64,000 bases of DNA from Pseudomonas moraviensis (GTDB lineage: Bacteria; Pseudomonadota; Gammaproteobacteria; Pseudomonadales; Pseudomonadaceae). The stretch is taken from positions 3,348,001 to 3,412,000 of the forward strand of contig NZ_LT629788.1 of NCBI RefSeq assembly GCF_900105805.1, given 5' to 3'. The notes beneath the pieces are model-generated. The model made no database searches. It was not told where the DNA came from and saw only the letters and a program-made list of their open reading frames with translations. The position numbers and the translations under genes were made by a program. Each line of letters begins with the position of its first letter. The first letter of the stretch is position 1. Below are positions 50,463 through 58,524 of this stretch, one piece after another.

Positions 50463-51715
50463 CTAGGAATCTTAAACAGGCACTGTTCAGTGCCTTGCTG
50501 GTGTGGGCGGTGGCCTACCCGGTACTCGGACTGAAACTGACCATCGTCGGCATCAATCTGGAAGTGCACAACACCAGCCCGGCGGTACTCGCGACCATCG
50601 CGATCTGCTCGGTGCTGATGTTTCTGCGCGTGCTGTTCAACCAGCAGATCAGCAAGGCCTGGCGTTCCTCGCCGGGCATGCCGCTGATCCCGGCCAAGGC
50701 CAGCAACTTCCTGACCCTGCCGACCACCCAGCGCTATTTCATCATTGCGCTGATTCTGATTGCCCTGGTCTGGCCGTTCTTCGGTTCCCGTGGCGCGGTG
50801 GATATCGCAACGCTGATCCTGATCTACGTGATGCTCGGCCTGGGCCTGAACATCGTCGTCGGTCTGGCCGGCCTGCTTGACCTGGGTTACGTCGGTTTCT
50901 ACGCCGTCGGCGCCTACAGCTACGCGCTGCTCTCGCACTACTACGGCCTGAGTTTCTGGATCTGCCTGCCGATTGCCGGCCTGATGGCGGCGACATTCGG
51001 CTTCCTGCTGGGCTTCCCGGTATTGCGTTTGCGTGGCGACTATCTGGCGATCGTGACCCTCGGCTTCGGCGAGATCATCCGTCTGTTCCTGCGTAACCTG
51101 ACTGACATCACCGGCGGCCCGAACGGCATCAGCAACATCGAGAAGCCGACGTTCTTCGGCCTGACCTTCGAGCGCAAGGCCGCCGAAGGCCTGCAGACGT
51201 TCCACGAGTATTTCGGCCTGCAATACAACTCGATCAACAAGGTGATCTTCCTGTACCTGGTTGCGCTGTTGCTCGCACTGGCCGCGCTGTTCGTCATCAA
51301 CCGTCTGCTGCGCATGCCGATCGGTCGCGCGTGGGAAGCGCTGCGTGAAGACGAAATCGCCTGCCGTGCGCTGGGCCTGAACCCGACCGTGATCAAGCTC
51401 TCCGCGTTCACCCTGGGTGCTGCGTTCGCCGGTTTCGCCGGCAGCTTCTTCGCCGCGCGCCAGGGTCTGGTGACCCCGGAATCGTTCACCTTCATCGAGT
51501 CGGCGATCATCCTCGCCATCGTCGTGTTGGGCGGCATGGGCTCGCAACTGGGCGTGATCCTGGCGGCGATCGTGATGATCCTGTTGCCGGAAATGATGCG
51601 TGAGTTCAGCGAGTACCGCATGTTGATGTTCGGTGCGCTGATGGTGCTGATGATGATCTGGCGTCCACAAGGTCTGCTGCCGATGCAACGCCCACACATG
51701 GAGTTGCGCAAATGA
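50459..51715 (+). CDS. braE: Branched-chain amino acid ABC transporter permease LivM/BraE
   Basis: 418 residues. The N terminus adds two helices and a loop of about 100 residues before the conserved core (YVMLGLGLNIVVGLAGLLDL, GYVGFYAVGAYSYALL). The cytoplasmic coupling loop is GRAWEALREDEIACRALGLN. Partner of BraD in the membrane domain. Overlaps both neighbours by four bases, so translation is coupled. Confidence 0.94.
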   Translation: MTRNLKQALFSALLVWAVAYPVLGLKLTIVGINLEVHNTSPAVLATIAICSVLMFLRVLFNQQISKAWRSSPGMPLIPAKASNFLTLPTTQRYFIIALILIALVWPFFGSRGAVDIATLILIYVMLGLGLNIVVGLAGLLDLGYVGFYAVGAYSYALLSHYYGLSFWICLPIAGLMAATFGFLLGFPVLRLRGDYLAIVTLGFGEIIRLFLRNLTDITGGPNGISNIEKPTFFGLTFERKAAEGLQTFHEYFGLQYNSINKVIFLYLVALLLALAALFVINRLLRMPIGRAWEALREDEIACRALGLNPTVIKLSAFTLGAAFAGFAGSFFAARQGLVTPESFTFIESAIILAIVVLGGMGSQLGVILAAIVMILLPEMMREFSEYRMLMFGALMVLMMIWRPQGLLPMQRPHMELRK

Positions 51716-52479
51716 GCCGCGAGATCCTTAAAGTCGAAAATCTGAGCATGCGCTTCGGCGGCTTGCTGGCGGTCAACGGCGTGGCGCTGACCGTCAAGGA
51801 AAAACAGGTGGTTGCCCTGATCGGCCCGAACGGCGCCGGCAAGACCACCGTGTTCAACTGCCTGACCGGTTTCTATCAGCCTACCGGCGGCAGCATCCTG
51901 CTCGACGGCGAGCCCATCCAGGGCCTGCCGGGCCACAAGATCGCCCTCAAGGGCGTGGTGCGTACCTTCCAGAACGTGCGTTTGTTCAAGGACATGACCG
52001 CGGTCGAGAACCTGTTGATCGCCCAGCACCGTCACTTGAACACCAACTTCCTGTCCGGCCTGTTCAAGACCCCGGCGTTCCGCAAAAGCGAGCGCGAGGC
52101 GATGGAATTTGCCGAGTACTGGCTGGAAAAGGTCAACCTCAAAGAGTTCGCCAACCGCACCGCCGGCACCCTCGCCTACGGCCAGCAACGGCGTCTGGAA
52201 ATCGCCCGCTGCATGATGACCCGCCCGCGGATCCTCATGCTCGACGAACCGGCCGCCGGCCTGAACCCGAAGGAAACCGAAGACCTCAAGGCGCTGATCG
52301 GTGTGTTGCGTGAAGAGCACAACGTCACCGTGCTGCTGATCGAGCACGACATGAAACTGGTCATGAGCATCTCCGACCACATCGTCGTGATCAACCAGGG
52401 CACTCCGCTGGCCGACGGCACGCCGGAACAGATCCGCGACAATCCTGAAGTGATCAAAGCCTACCTGGGGGAAGCGTAA
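51712..52479 (+). CDS. braF: Branched-chain amino acid ABC transporter ATPase LivG/BraF
   Basis: 255 residues. Walker A GPNGAGKTT, the LivG signature GLNPKET, Walker B ILMLDEPAAG and the switch His in LIEHDMKLV are all present; the ABC signature appears as LAYGQQRRLEIAR. It energises branched-chain amino acid import with BraG. The next gene starts directly after its stop. Confidence 0.95.
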   Translation: MSREILKVENLSMRFGGLLAVNGVALTVKEKQVVALIGPNGAGKTTVFNCLTGFYQPTGGSILLDGEPIQGLPGHKIALKGVVRTFQNVRLFKDMTAVENLLIAQHRHLNTNFLSGLFKTPAFRKSEREAMEFAEYWLEKVNLKEFANRTAGTLAYGQQRRLEIARCMMTRPRILMLDEPAAGLNPKETEDLKALIGVLREEHNVTVLLIEHDMKLVMSISDHIVVINQGTPLADGTPEQIRDNPEVIKAYLGEA

Positions 52480-53181
52480 ATGCTGCAGTTCGAAAACGTT
52501 TCCACCTTCTACGGCAAGATCCAGGCCCTGCACAGCGTTAACGTCGAAGTCCGTCAGGGCGAGATCGTGACGCTGATCGGCGCCAACGGTGCCGGCAAAT
52601 CCACGCTGCTGATGACGCTGTGCGGTTCGCCGCAGGCGCATAGCGGCAGCATCCGCTACATGGGTGAGGAACTGGTCGGCCAGGACTCGTCGCAGATCAT
52701 GCGCAAGAGCATCGCCGTGGTCCCGGAAGGTCGTCGGGTATTTGCCCGCCTGACCGTGGAAGAAAACCTGTCCATGGGCGGATTCTTCACCGACAAGGGC
52801 GACTATCAGGAACAGATGGACAAGGTTCTCGGACTTTTCCCACGCCTGAAAGAGCGCTTCAACCAGCGCGGCGGCACCATGTCCGGCGGCGAACAGCAGA
52901 TGCTCGCCATCGGCCGTGCGCTGATGAGCAAGCCCAAGCTGCTGCTGCTCGACGAGCCGTCGCTGGGCCTGGCACCGATCATCATCCAGCAGATCTTCGA
53001 CATCATCGAACAGCTGCGCAAGGACGGGGTGACGGTGTTCCTGGTCGAGCAGAACGCCAACCAGGCGCTGAAAATTGCCGACCGCGCCTACGTGCTGGAG
53101 AACGGCCGTGTGGTCATGCAAGGCACCGGTGAAGCGCTGCTGACCGACCCGAAAGTACGCGAGGCGTACCTCGGCGGTTGA
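52480..53181 (+). CDS. braG: Branched-chain amino acid ABC transporter ATPase LivF/BraG
   Basis: 233 residues. Walker A GANGAGKST, ABC signature TMSGGEQQMLAIGRALM, Walker B LLLLDEPSLGLAP and the switch region FLVEQNANQALKIA, a LivF hallmark. Second ATPase of the transporter and last gene of the operon, followed by a terminator. Confidence 0.95.
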   Translation: MLQFENVSTFYGKIQALHSVNVEVRQGEIVTLIGANGAGKSTLLMTLCGSPQAHSGSIRYMGEELVGQDSSQIMRKSIAVVPEGRRVFARLTVEENLSMGGFFTDKGDYQEQMDKVLGLFPRLKERFNQRGGTMSGGEQQMLAIGRALMSKPKLLLLDEPSLGLAPIIIQQIFDIIEQLRKDGVTVFLVEQNANQALKIADRAYVLENGRVVMQGTGEALLTDPKVREAYLGG

Positions 53182-53199
53182 ATGTTATCGCTGGACAGA

Positions 53200-53223
53200 A
53201 AAACGGCCTTCGGGCCGTTTTTT
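53200..53223 (+). terminator. Intrinsic terminator of braCDEFG
   Basis: Stem AAAACGGCC / GGCCGTTTT with loop TTCG, followed by a T run. Confidence 0.9.
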
Positions 53224-53240
53224 CATGCCCACCACAAATC

Positions 53241-53335
53241 CCCTGTAGGAGTGAGCCTGCTCGCGATAGCGGTGTATCAGTCGCAACGGCAGTGACTGAC
53301 AAAACGCCATCGCGAGCAGGCTCACTCCTACAGGG
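53241..53335. repeat. REP pair upstream of the bufferin operon
   Basis: Inverted CCTGTAGGAGTGAGCCTGCT units with a long spacer containing GCGGTGTATCAGTC facing TGACTGACAAAACGCC. Confidence 0.9.
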
Positions 53336-53465
53336 GACGCGGTGGTCTGAAGATTTTTATAAAAAATTCAGCCCCGCGTGTAACGCATCCCGCCACCCGT
53401 TCTCTAGAGGGACAAGCAAGCGCAGACCGCTTGCAGAAACCCTGATAAAAAACTGGAGAAACATC

Positions 53466-53771
53466 ATGACTGCTACTACCCGCACCCTGTCCGCCACCGC
53501 CCTGGTTCTGGCCCTCGGTTCCGCTCTGAGCATCGCCACTGTCTCCACCGCCCAGGCCGCCGATGCCAACATGGAAAAATGCTTCGGCGTGGCCCTCAAA
53601 GGCAAGAACGATTGCGCTGCAGGTGCCGGCACCACCTGCGCTGGCACGGCGAAAACGGACTATCAGGCCAACGCCTGGAAACTCGTCCCTAAAGGCACCT
53701 GCGCTACCACCGAAAGCACAACCTCGCCGACTGGCTTCGGCCAGCTCGAAGCCTTCAAAGCCAAGTCCTGA
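53466..53771 (+). CDS. bufA: Bufferin-type RiPP precursor (DUF2282, BufA1)
   Basis: 101 residues from ATG 53466, seven bases after GGAG. A long signal peptide (ending QAA or AQA near residue 32) leads to a short mature peptide with four Cys: EKCFGVALKGKNDCAAGAG, then TTCAGTAK and PKGTC. This Cys spacing is that of DUF2282 precursors, whose core Cys are modified by MNIO enzymes in bufferins, giving copper-binding groups. It is followed in order by the modifying enzyme, its partner and a DoxX protein. Confidence 0.88.
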   Translation: MTATTRTLSATALVLALGSALSIATVSTAQAADANMEKCFGVALKGKNDCAAGAGTTCAGTAKTDYQANAWKLVPKGTCATTESTTSPTGFGQLEAFKAKS

Positions 53772-53796
53772 TTCAAGGCCTGCCTGAGTGACGCCC

Positions 53797-54684
53797 ATGT
53801 TCAGTCATCACGAACCGTCCCTGCCGCGCACTCAGGCCGCTCGCACCGAGCTTCCTGCCCGCGCCGGGCTGGGGCTCAAGACCGGGCACTTCCTCGAAGT
53901 GCTCGGCTCCGTACCGGACCTCGGTTTCTTCGAAGTCCACGCCGAAAACTACATGGTGGCCGGCGGCCCGTTTCATCATTTTCTTGGTCTGATTCGCGAA
54001 CAGTACCCGCTGTCCTTGCATGGCGTCGGACTGTCGATCGGTGGCGAAGGCCCGCTGGACAGCCAGCACCTCAAACGCCTTGCCGAGCTGATCGAGCGCT
54101 ATCAACCACAAGCCTTTTCCGAACATCTGGCGTGGTCCAGCCATGGCCCGGTGTTCCTCAATGATCTGCTGCCACTGGCCTACGACACGCCGACCCTGAA
54201 CCGCGTCTGCGCGCATATCGATCAAGTACAGAACACCTTGAAACGAACAATGCTGCTGGAGAACCCGGCGACCTATCTGGCGTTTCAGCATTCGACGATC
54301 GACGAGGCCGAGTTCATCGCCGAAGTGATCCGCCGCAGCGGTTGCGGCTTGTTGCTCGACGTCAACAATGTCTACGTGTCATGCATCAATCATCAACGCG
54401 ATCCGCTGGCCTATCTCGATGCGTTACCGCTGCACGCAGTCGGCGAGATTCATCTGGCCGGCTTCGCTGAAGATCGCGACAATCTCGGCGATCGCTTGCT
54501 GATCGACGATCATGGCGCGCCGATTGATCAGGCTGTCTGGCATCTGTACCGGCAAGTGCTGCGTCGGATCGGCCCGGTGGCGACGCTGATCGAACGTGAC
54601 AATCACCTGCCGGCCTTTGACGTATTGCTTGCCGAAGCGCAGCACGCCGATACGCTGTTGCGCCGAGCGGAGCGTGCGGCATGA
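53797..54684 (+). CDS. bufB: MNIO-family RiPP-modifying oxidase (DUF692, BufB)
   Basis: 295 residues of the DUF692 TIM-barrel family related to MbnB. Expected iron ligands can be seen: H75 in LHGVGLSIGG, E109-H110 in AFSEHLAWS, N156 in LLENPATYL, D188 and N191 in LLDVNNVY, H219 in GEIHLAGFAED and the E-x-D of IERDNHLP. It should oxidise core Cys of BufA to thiooxazole-type groups. ATG 53797 is used; GTG 53788 in frame is an alternative. It overlaps bufC by four bases. Confidence 0.9.
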   Translation: MFSHHEPSLPRTQAARTELPARAGLGLKTGHFLEVLGSVPDLGFFEVHAENYMVAGGPFHHFLGLIREQYPLSLHGVGLSIGGEGPLDSQHLKRLAELIERYQPQAFSEHLAWSSHGPVFLNDLLPLAYDTPTLNRVCAHIDQVQNTLKRTMLLENPATYLAFQHSTIDEAEFIAEVIRRSGCGLLLDVNNVYVSCINHQRDPLAYLDALPLHAVGEIHLAGFAEDRDNLGDRLLIDDHGAPIDQAVWHLYRQVLRRIGPVATLIERDNHLPAFDVLLAEAQHADTLLRRAERAA

Positions 54685-55439
54685 GCACGCAAGCGGACTT
54701 CGCCGCCGCCCTGCTCGATGTGCAACTGCCGTACCCCAAGGGCCTGTGCAGCCGCAATGGCGCCGATCCGTCACGGCGTTTCGCGGTCTATCGCAACAAT
54801 GTGCAGAGCTCGCTGATCAATGCCCTGGCCGACAGTTATCCGGTGGTGCAGCAATTGGTCGGTGAGGAATTTTTCCGCGCCATGGCGGCGATTTTCGTAC
54901 GCAGTCAGCCGCCACAGAGTCCGTTGATGAGCCGTTACGGCGAGGGCTTCGCTGACTTCATCGGGCAATTCGAACCCATCGCCGGCGTGCCTTATGTGGC
55001 CGATGTCGCGCGACTCGAATATTTGCGCACCCTCGCCTATCACGCCGCCGATGCGCAGCCGATCCGGCCGGAGCAAGTCAGCGCCGCGCTGGCCGATCCG
55101 CAGTCGCTGAGCGAGCTGTGTTTCGAATTACATCCTTCGTTGCATTTGCTCGACTCCGCCTATGCGGTGGTTGCGATCTGGGCCGCGCATCAGCAGGAGC
55201 AAAGTCTGGCGGGCATTGGCCTGAATCAAGGCCAACACGCCCTGGTGCTGCGCAACGGTCTCGATGTTGAAGTGTTTGCTCTCGAGACCGCGGCGAGCGT
55301 GTTTATTCGTCACCTTGCGGGAGGGCGACCACTGCTGGTGGCAGCAGAGAAAAGTCCGCCGTTCGATCTCGCCCAAACCCTCGCGCTGTTGATTGCGCAT
55401 AACGCGATCACCCGGCTCAATTACAAGGAGTTGCCATGA
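54681..55439 (+). CDS. bufC: DUF2063 recognition partner of the MNIO enzyme (BufC)
   Basis: 252 residues. The N-terminal region RRFAVYRNNVQSSLINALAD then YPVVQQLVGEEFFRAMAAIF is the DUF2063 putative DNA-binding-like helical domain found with DUF692 proteins; the C-terminal half is the second BufC domain. MbnC/BufC-type partners bring the precursor to the enzyme. Coupled to both bufB and the DoxX gene through ATGA overlaps, so the stoichiometric complex is likely. Confidence 0.88.
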   Translation: MSTQADFAAALLDVQLPYPKGLCSRNGADPSRRFAVYRNNVQSSLINALADSYPVVQQLVGEEFFRAMAAIFVRSQPPQSPLMSRYGEGFADFIGQFEPIAGVPYVADVARLEYLRTLAYHAADAQPIRPEQVSAALADPQSLSELCFELHPSLHLLDSAYAVVAIWAAHQQEQSLAGIGLNQGQHALVLRNGLDVEVFALETAASVFIRHLAGGRPLLVAAEKSPPFDLAQTLALLIAHNAITRLNYKELP

Positions 55440-55912
55440 ACAGCCTGATCCTGCGCGTCATCGCGTCGTTCGAAAAAATCCCTCTCAGTCTGATTGCCTT
55501 CATCGCGCGTTTTTCCATCGCCGCCGTGTTCTGGAAATCCGGGCAAACCAAGATCGAAGGGCTGGCCGTCGACTTGTTTGACGGCACATTTGAACTGGGC
55601 TGGCCGCGCTTGGCTGATTCGACGGTTCCGCTGTTTCAGAGCGAGTACAGCCTGCCGCTGTTGTCGCCGGAGATTGCCGCACACATGGCGGCGTTTGCCG
55701 AGCATGTGTTCCCGCTGCTGATCCTGCTCGGCCTCGCCACACGGTTTTCGGCGCTGGCGTTGCTCGGCATGACCCTGACCATTCAACTGTTTGTCTACCC
55801 GGATGCCTACCCGACCCACGGCACCTGGGCGGCGGTGCTGCTGTACCTGATGGCGACCGGCCCGGGCAAGTTGTCGATTGATCACCTGATTGCTCGCCGC
55901 CTCCAACGCTGA
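55436..55912 (+). CDS. DoxX family membrane protein
   Basis: 158 residues with four hydrophobic helices. LIARFSIAAVFWKSGQTKIE (after F-I-A) and the FAEHVFPLLILLGLATRFSA segment are DoxX-family features. DoxX proteins commonly end bufferin operons and may feed electrons or protect the membrane, but the role is not known. Overlaps bufC by four bases; a REP pair follows. Confidence 0.85.
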   Translation: MNSLILRVIASFEKIPLSLIAFIARFSIAAVFWKSGQTKIEGLAVDLFDGTFELGWPRLADSTVPLFQSEYSLPLLSPEIAAHMAAFAEHVFPLLILLGLATRFSALALLGMTLTIQLFVYPDAYPTHGTWAAVLLYLMATGPGKLSIDHLIARRLQR

Positions 55913-55919
55913 CCTGAAG

Positions 55920-56008
55920 TGTAGGAGTGAGCCTGCTCGCGATAGCGGACTGTCAGTTGATGAATTCGTAGCTGATGTACCGTGATCGCGAGCAGGCTCA
56001 CTCCTACA
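55920..56008. repeat. REP pair, long spacer
   Basis: Inverted GTAGGAGTGAGCCTGCTCGC units, spacer of about 43 bases with GACTGTCAGTTGATG, between the convergent DoxX and LysR genes. Confidence 0.9.
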
Positions 56009-56021
56009 AAGGGGATTGCTT

Positions 56022-56936
56022 TCAGCGCTGCAGTCGATCCAGCGCCTCGCCACTGCGCTTGAACCAGCCCATCAGATAATCCGCCAACACCTGCGTGCGC
56101 TTCGGTAATCCGCCCTGATACGGGTGCACCAGGTACATCGGCATCCGTCGGGTCTGATAATCGCGCAGCAGCCAGCGCAAGCGGCCGTCAGCCAGTTCGG
56201 ATTGCAGCAGATACGACGGCAAACGGGCGATGCCGGCGCCGGACAGCGCGGCTTTTTTCAGCAGGCTGTAATGGTTGCTGGCGAACGGGCCTGACACCCG
56301 CACCCGCAACAACTCGTGCTGTTGGTGATAGAGCCACTCTTCGCGCCCGCTGTAATGGCTATTGAGCAAGCAGCGATGCTCGGCCAAGGCTTGCGGCGCC
56401 GCCGGTTCGCCGAAGCGCTCAAGGTAGGCCGGGCTGGCGCAGGTCATTTCGTGCCACGCCAACAGCGGCTTGGCCACCAGCCGCTCGTCGTTGGCGACTT
56501 CGGCGCGAATCGCCAGATCAAAACCGTCGCGGGACAGATCGCGATAACTGTTGTTCAGCTCCAGCTCGATCTGCACCTCGGGGTATTGCCCGGAAAACTC
56601 CAGCAGCAAGCCATCGAAGAAGGTCTCGCCGAGCGATACCGGAACGGTCATGCGCACGGGGCCAGCCATGTCGTCCTTCAACCGCGCCAAAGCCTGCCGT
56701 GCGCGTTCAACCTGAACCACCAGTGCCTGCGCTTGCGGCAGCAGCGCCGCCCCCGCCGCCGTCAGGCTCAAACGGCGGGTGGTGCGTTGCAGCAACACCA
56801 CACCGAACTGCGCTTCGAGCTGACTGATGCGCTTGGACAACTGGCCCTTGCTGCAGCCCAACTGCTGCGCCGCGAGGGTGAAACTGCCGGCCTCGATCAG
56901 TACGGCGAATGCGGCGAGGTCATCCATTTCGCTCAT
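56022..56936 (-). CDS. LysR-family transcriptional regulator
   Basis: 304 residues from ATG 56936 (an upstream in-frame start adds 27 unlikely residues). The winged HTH reads DDLAAFAVLIEAGSFTLAAQ then QLGCSKGQLSKRISQLE, a variant with GQLSKR in the recognition helix, typical of the AaeR/CrgA-like group. The effector domain follows from about residue 90. Divergent from a short-chain dehydrogenase over 104 bases, which it probably regulates. Effector unknown. Confidence 0.88.
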   Translation of the reverse strand: MSEMDDLAAFAVLIEAGSFTLAAQQLGCSKGQLSKRISQLEAQFGVVLLQRTTRRLSLTAAGAALLPQAQALVVQVERARQALARLKDDMAGPVRMTVPVSLGETFFDGLLLEFSGQYPEVQIELELNNSYRDLSRDGFDLAIRAEVANDERLVAKPLLAWHEMTCASPAYLERFGEPAAPQALAEHRCLLNSHYSGREEWLYHQQHELLRVRVSGPFASNHYSLLKKAALSGAGIARLPSYLLQSELADGRLRWLLRDYQTRRMPMYLVHPYQGGLPKRTQVLADYLMGWFKRSGEALDRLQR

Positions 56937-57040
56937 GGATTGTTTCCAATTGAAAACCAAAGGTTGCCCATTAGTGCGCTTATCCGCGGAAAAAACCACT
57001 CTAGACTGAAACCTCATTCACTCACTTGGGGTACAGCTCG

Positions 57041-57640
57041 ATGAAGATTCTGTTGATAGGCGCCGGCGGCACCATCGGTTCGGCGGTGGACAAAGAATTG
57101 TCGCAACGCCACGAAGTCATCCGTATCGGTCGTAACAGCGGTGACTTGCAAGTGGATATCAGCGACAGCGCGTCAATCCGCAAGCTGTTCGAACAGACCG
57201 GCAAGTTCGATGCGCTGATCTGCGCAGCGGGCAACGTGACGTTCGCAGCGCTGGACGAGATGACTGCAGACAGCTTCGCCCTTGGCCTGAAAGACAAACT
57301 GATGGGCCAAGTCAACCTGCTGCTGATCGGTCGCGAGTACGCCAATGACGGCGCCTCGTTCACCTTCACCACCGGCGTGCTCAGCCACGACCCGATTCGC
57401 AGCGGCGCCTCGGCAGCGCTGGTCAATGGCGCAATCGACAGCTTCGTCCGCGCCGCCGCCATCGAACTGCCGCGGGGCCTGCGGGTGAACTCGGTGAGCC
57501 CGACCGTCCTGACCGAAGCCTTGGGCAAATACGCGCCCTATTTCCGTGGCTTCAAGTCGGTTCCTGCAGCGGACGTCGCATTGGCCTACGCGAAAAGTGT
57601 CGAGGGATTGCAAACAGGGCAGACGTTTCACGTCGGTTAA
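57041..57640 (+). CDS. Short-chain dehydrogenase/reductase
   Basis: 199 residues, short for the SDR family. GAGGTIGSAVDKEL is the nucleotide-binding G-x-x-G-x-I-G, R-I-G-R-N-S after beta-2 suggests NADP, and the NAG equivalent is CAAGN. The usual YxxxK is replaced by a region GASAALVNGAIDSFVRAAAI with no Tyr, so catalysis may be atypical. Start at 57041 follows GGGG. Substrate unknown; partner of the divergent LysR gene. Confidence 0.82.
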   Translation: MKILLIGAGGTIGSAVDKELSQRHEVIRIGRNSGDLQVDISDSASIRKLFEQTGKFDALICAAGNVTFAALDEMTADSFALGLKDKLMGQVNLLLIGREYANDGASFTFTTGVLSHDPIRSGASAALVNGAIDSFVRAAAIELPRGLRVNSVSPTVLTEALGKYAPYFRGFKSVPAADVALAYAKSVEGLQTGQTFHVG

Positions 57641-57643
57641 GAG

Positions 57644-57724
57644 CAAAAGATCGCAGCCTTCGGCAGCTCCTGCACAGGACTTTATGGTTCCCTGCAGAAA
57701 CTGCCGCAGGCTGCGATCTTTTGC
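57644..57724. repeat. REP pair, GATCGCAGCCTTCGGCAGC class
   Basis: Inverted units, the right one degenerate (CTGCCGCAGGCTGCGATC), with a spacer of about 25 bases, between the SDR and lipoprotein genes. Confidence 0.85.
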
Positions 57725-57775
57725 ATTTGGGGGTCAGGCTGCGTAACGTGGCAGCACTTGTCTGGAGAGCCAAAG

Positions 57776-58429
57776 ATGCGTGTTGCCCGTTCGTTCGTCC
57801 TCGTTGCCCTGCTACCGTTGTTTGCCGCCTGCCAGTTGCTCGACGGCCAGCGTGCAAGTGTGTCCCATGCCGGGCAGACGCGGATGCAGGGGCAACTGAC
57901 CGCCGCCGACGGCAAACTGGTGTTCCAGCCGTGTCAGGAGCAGCGGCAACTGGTGGTCAATGACATCGGCGGCACCAGCGTCCTGCAAGAGGCCGCCACC
58001 CTCGCCGACGAGCAAGGCAAGCTGTTTGCCGATGTGCGCGGCAAGGTCTCCGGCGATCGCCTCGACCTGGGCCAGTTGTATCGCGTCGAACGCTCGGGCA
58101 CAGCCTGCGATGACCCGAATTTCAAACTGTTGATCCTGCGCGCCGCCGGCCATGGCCCGGAGTGGAACGCCAAGGTCAGCGGCAAAGGCATGGTCATCGA
58201 GCGCGACGGCCAGCCCCCGCTCGCCGTGCCCTATGTGGAAGAGCAACTGGGCGACGGCCGCTTCAATCTCAGCAGCGAAGCCAACAACCAGCGCATCGAA
58301 TTATGGGTCGCGCCGCAGCGCTGCGTCGACAGCAGCACCGGCAGCGTGCAGCACATGAGCGCCGAGTTGCGCATCGACGGTCAGGTGCAGCGCGGCTGCG
58401 GCTATTTCGGCGGCGCGCGCAACGACTGA
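57776..58429 (+). CDS. Predicted envelope lipoprotein (COG3650-like), unknown function
   Basis: 217 residues from ATG 57776, after GGAGAG. The signal sequence ends in F-A-A-C (Cys19), a lipobox. The mature part contains paired beta-rich repeats with LVFQPCQEQRQL, an RCVDSSTG segment and a final RGCGYFGGA, the latter being a typical metal-free Cys-Gly motif of the COG3650 group. Function not known. Single gene. Confidence 0.75.
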   Translation: MRVARSFVLVALLPLFAACQLLDGQRASVSHAGQTRMQGQLTAADGKLVFQPCQEQRQLVVNDIGGTSVLQEAATLADEQGKLFADVRGKVSGDRLDLGQLYRVERSGTACDDPNFKLLILRAAGHGPEWNAKVSGKGMVIERDGQPPLAVPYVEEQLGDGRFNLSSEANNQRIELWVAPQRCVDSSTGSVQHMSAELRIDGQVQRGCGYFGGARND

Positions 58430-58524
58430 TCGTTTTTCCCCCACGGATTCGCTCGCGGCGGCTTATAATCGCCGCCTTCAAACGCCCTGGCGCAGTTGTG
58501 CGCCCCGCGAATCCGGATCCCGCC

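Noticed and set aside
51040..53121. 693-codon minus-strand frame under braE-braG
   Set aside because: Antisense to three certain ABC transporter genes; composition is typical of GC-rich shadow frames.
53178..53465. N-terminal extension of the bufferin precursor reading through a REP pair
   Set aside because: REP-encoded residues, no ribosome site; ATG 53466 has a good one and gives the signal peptide.
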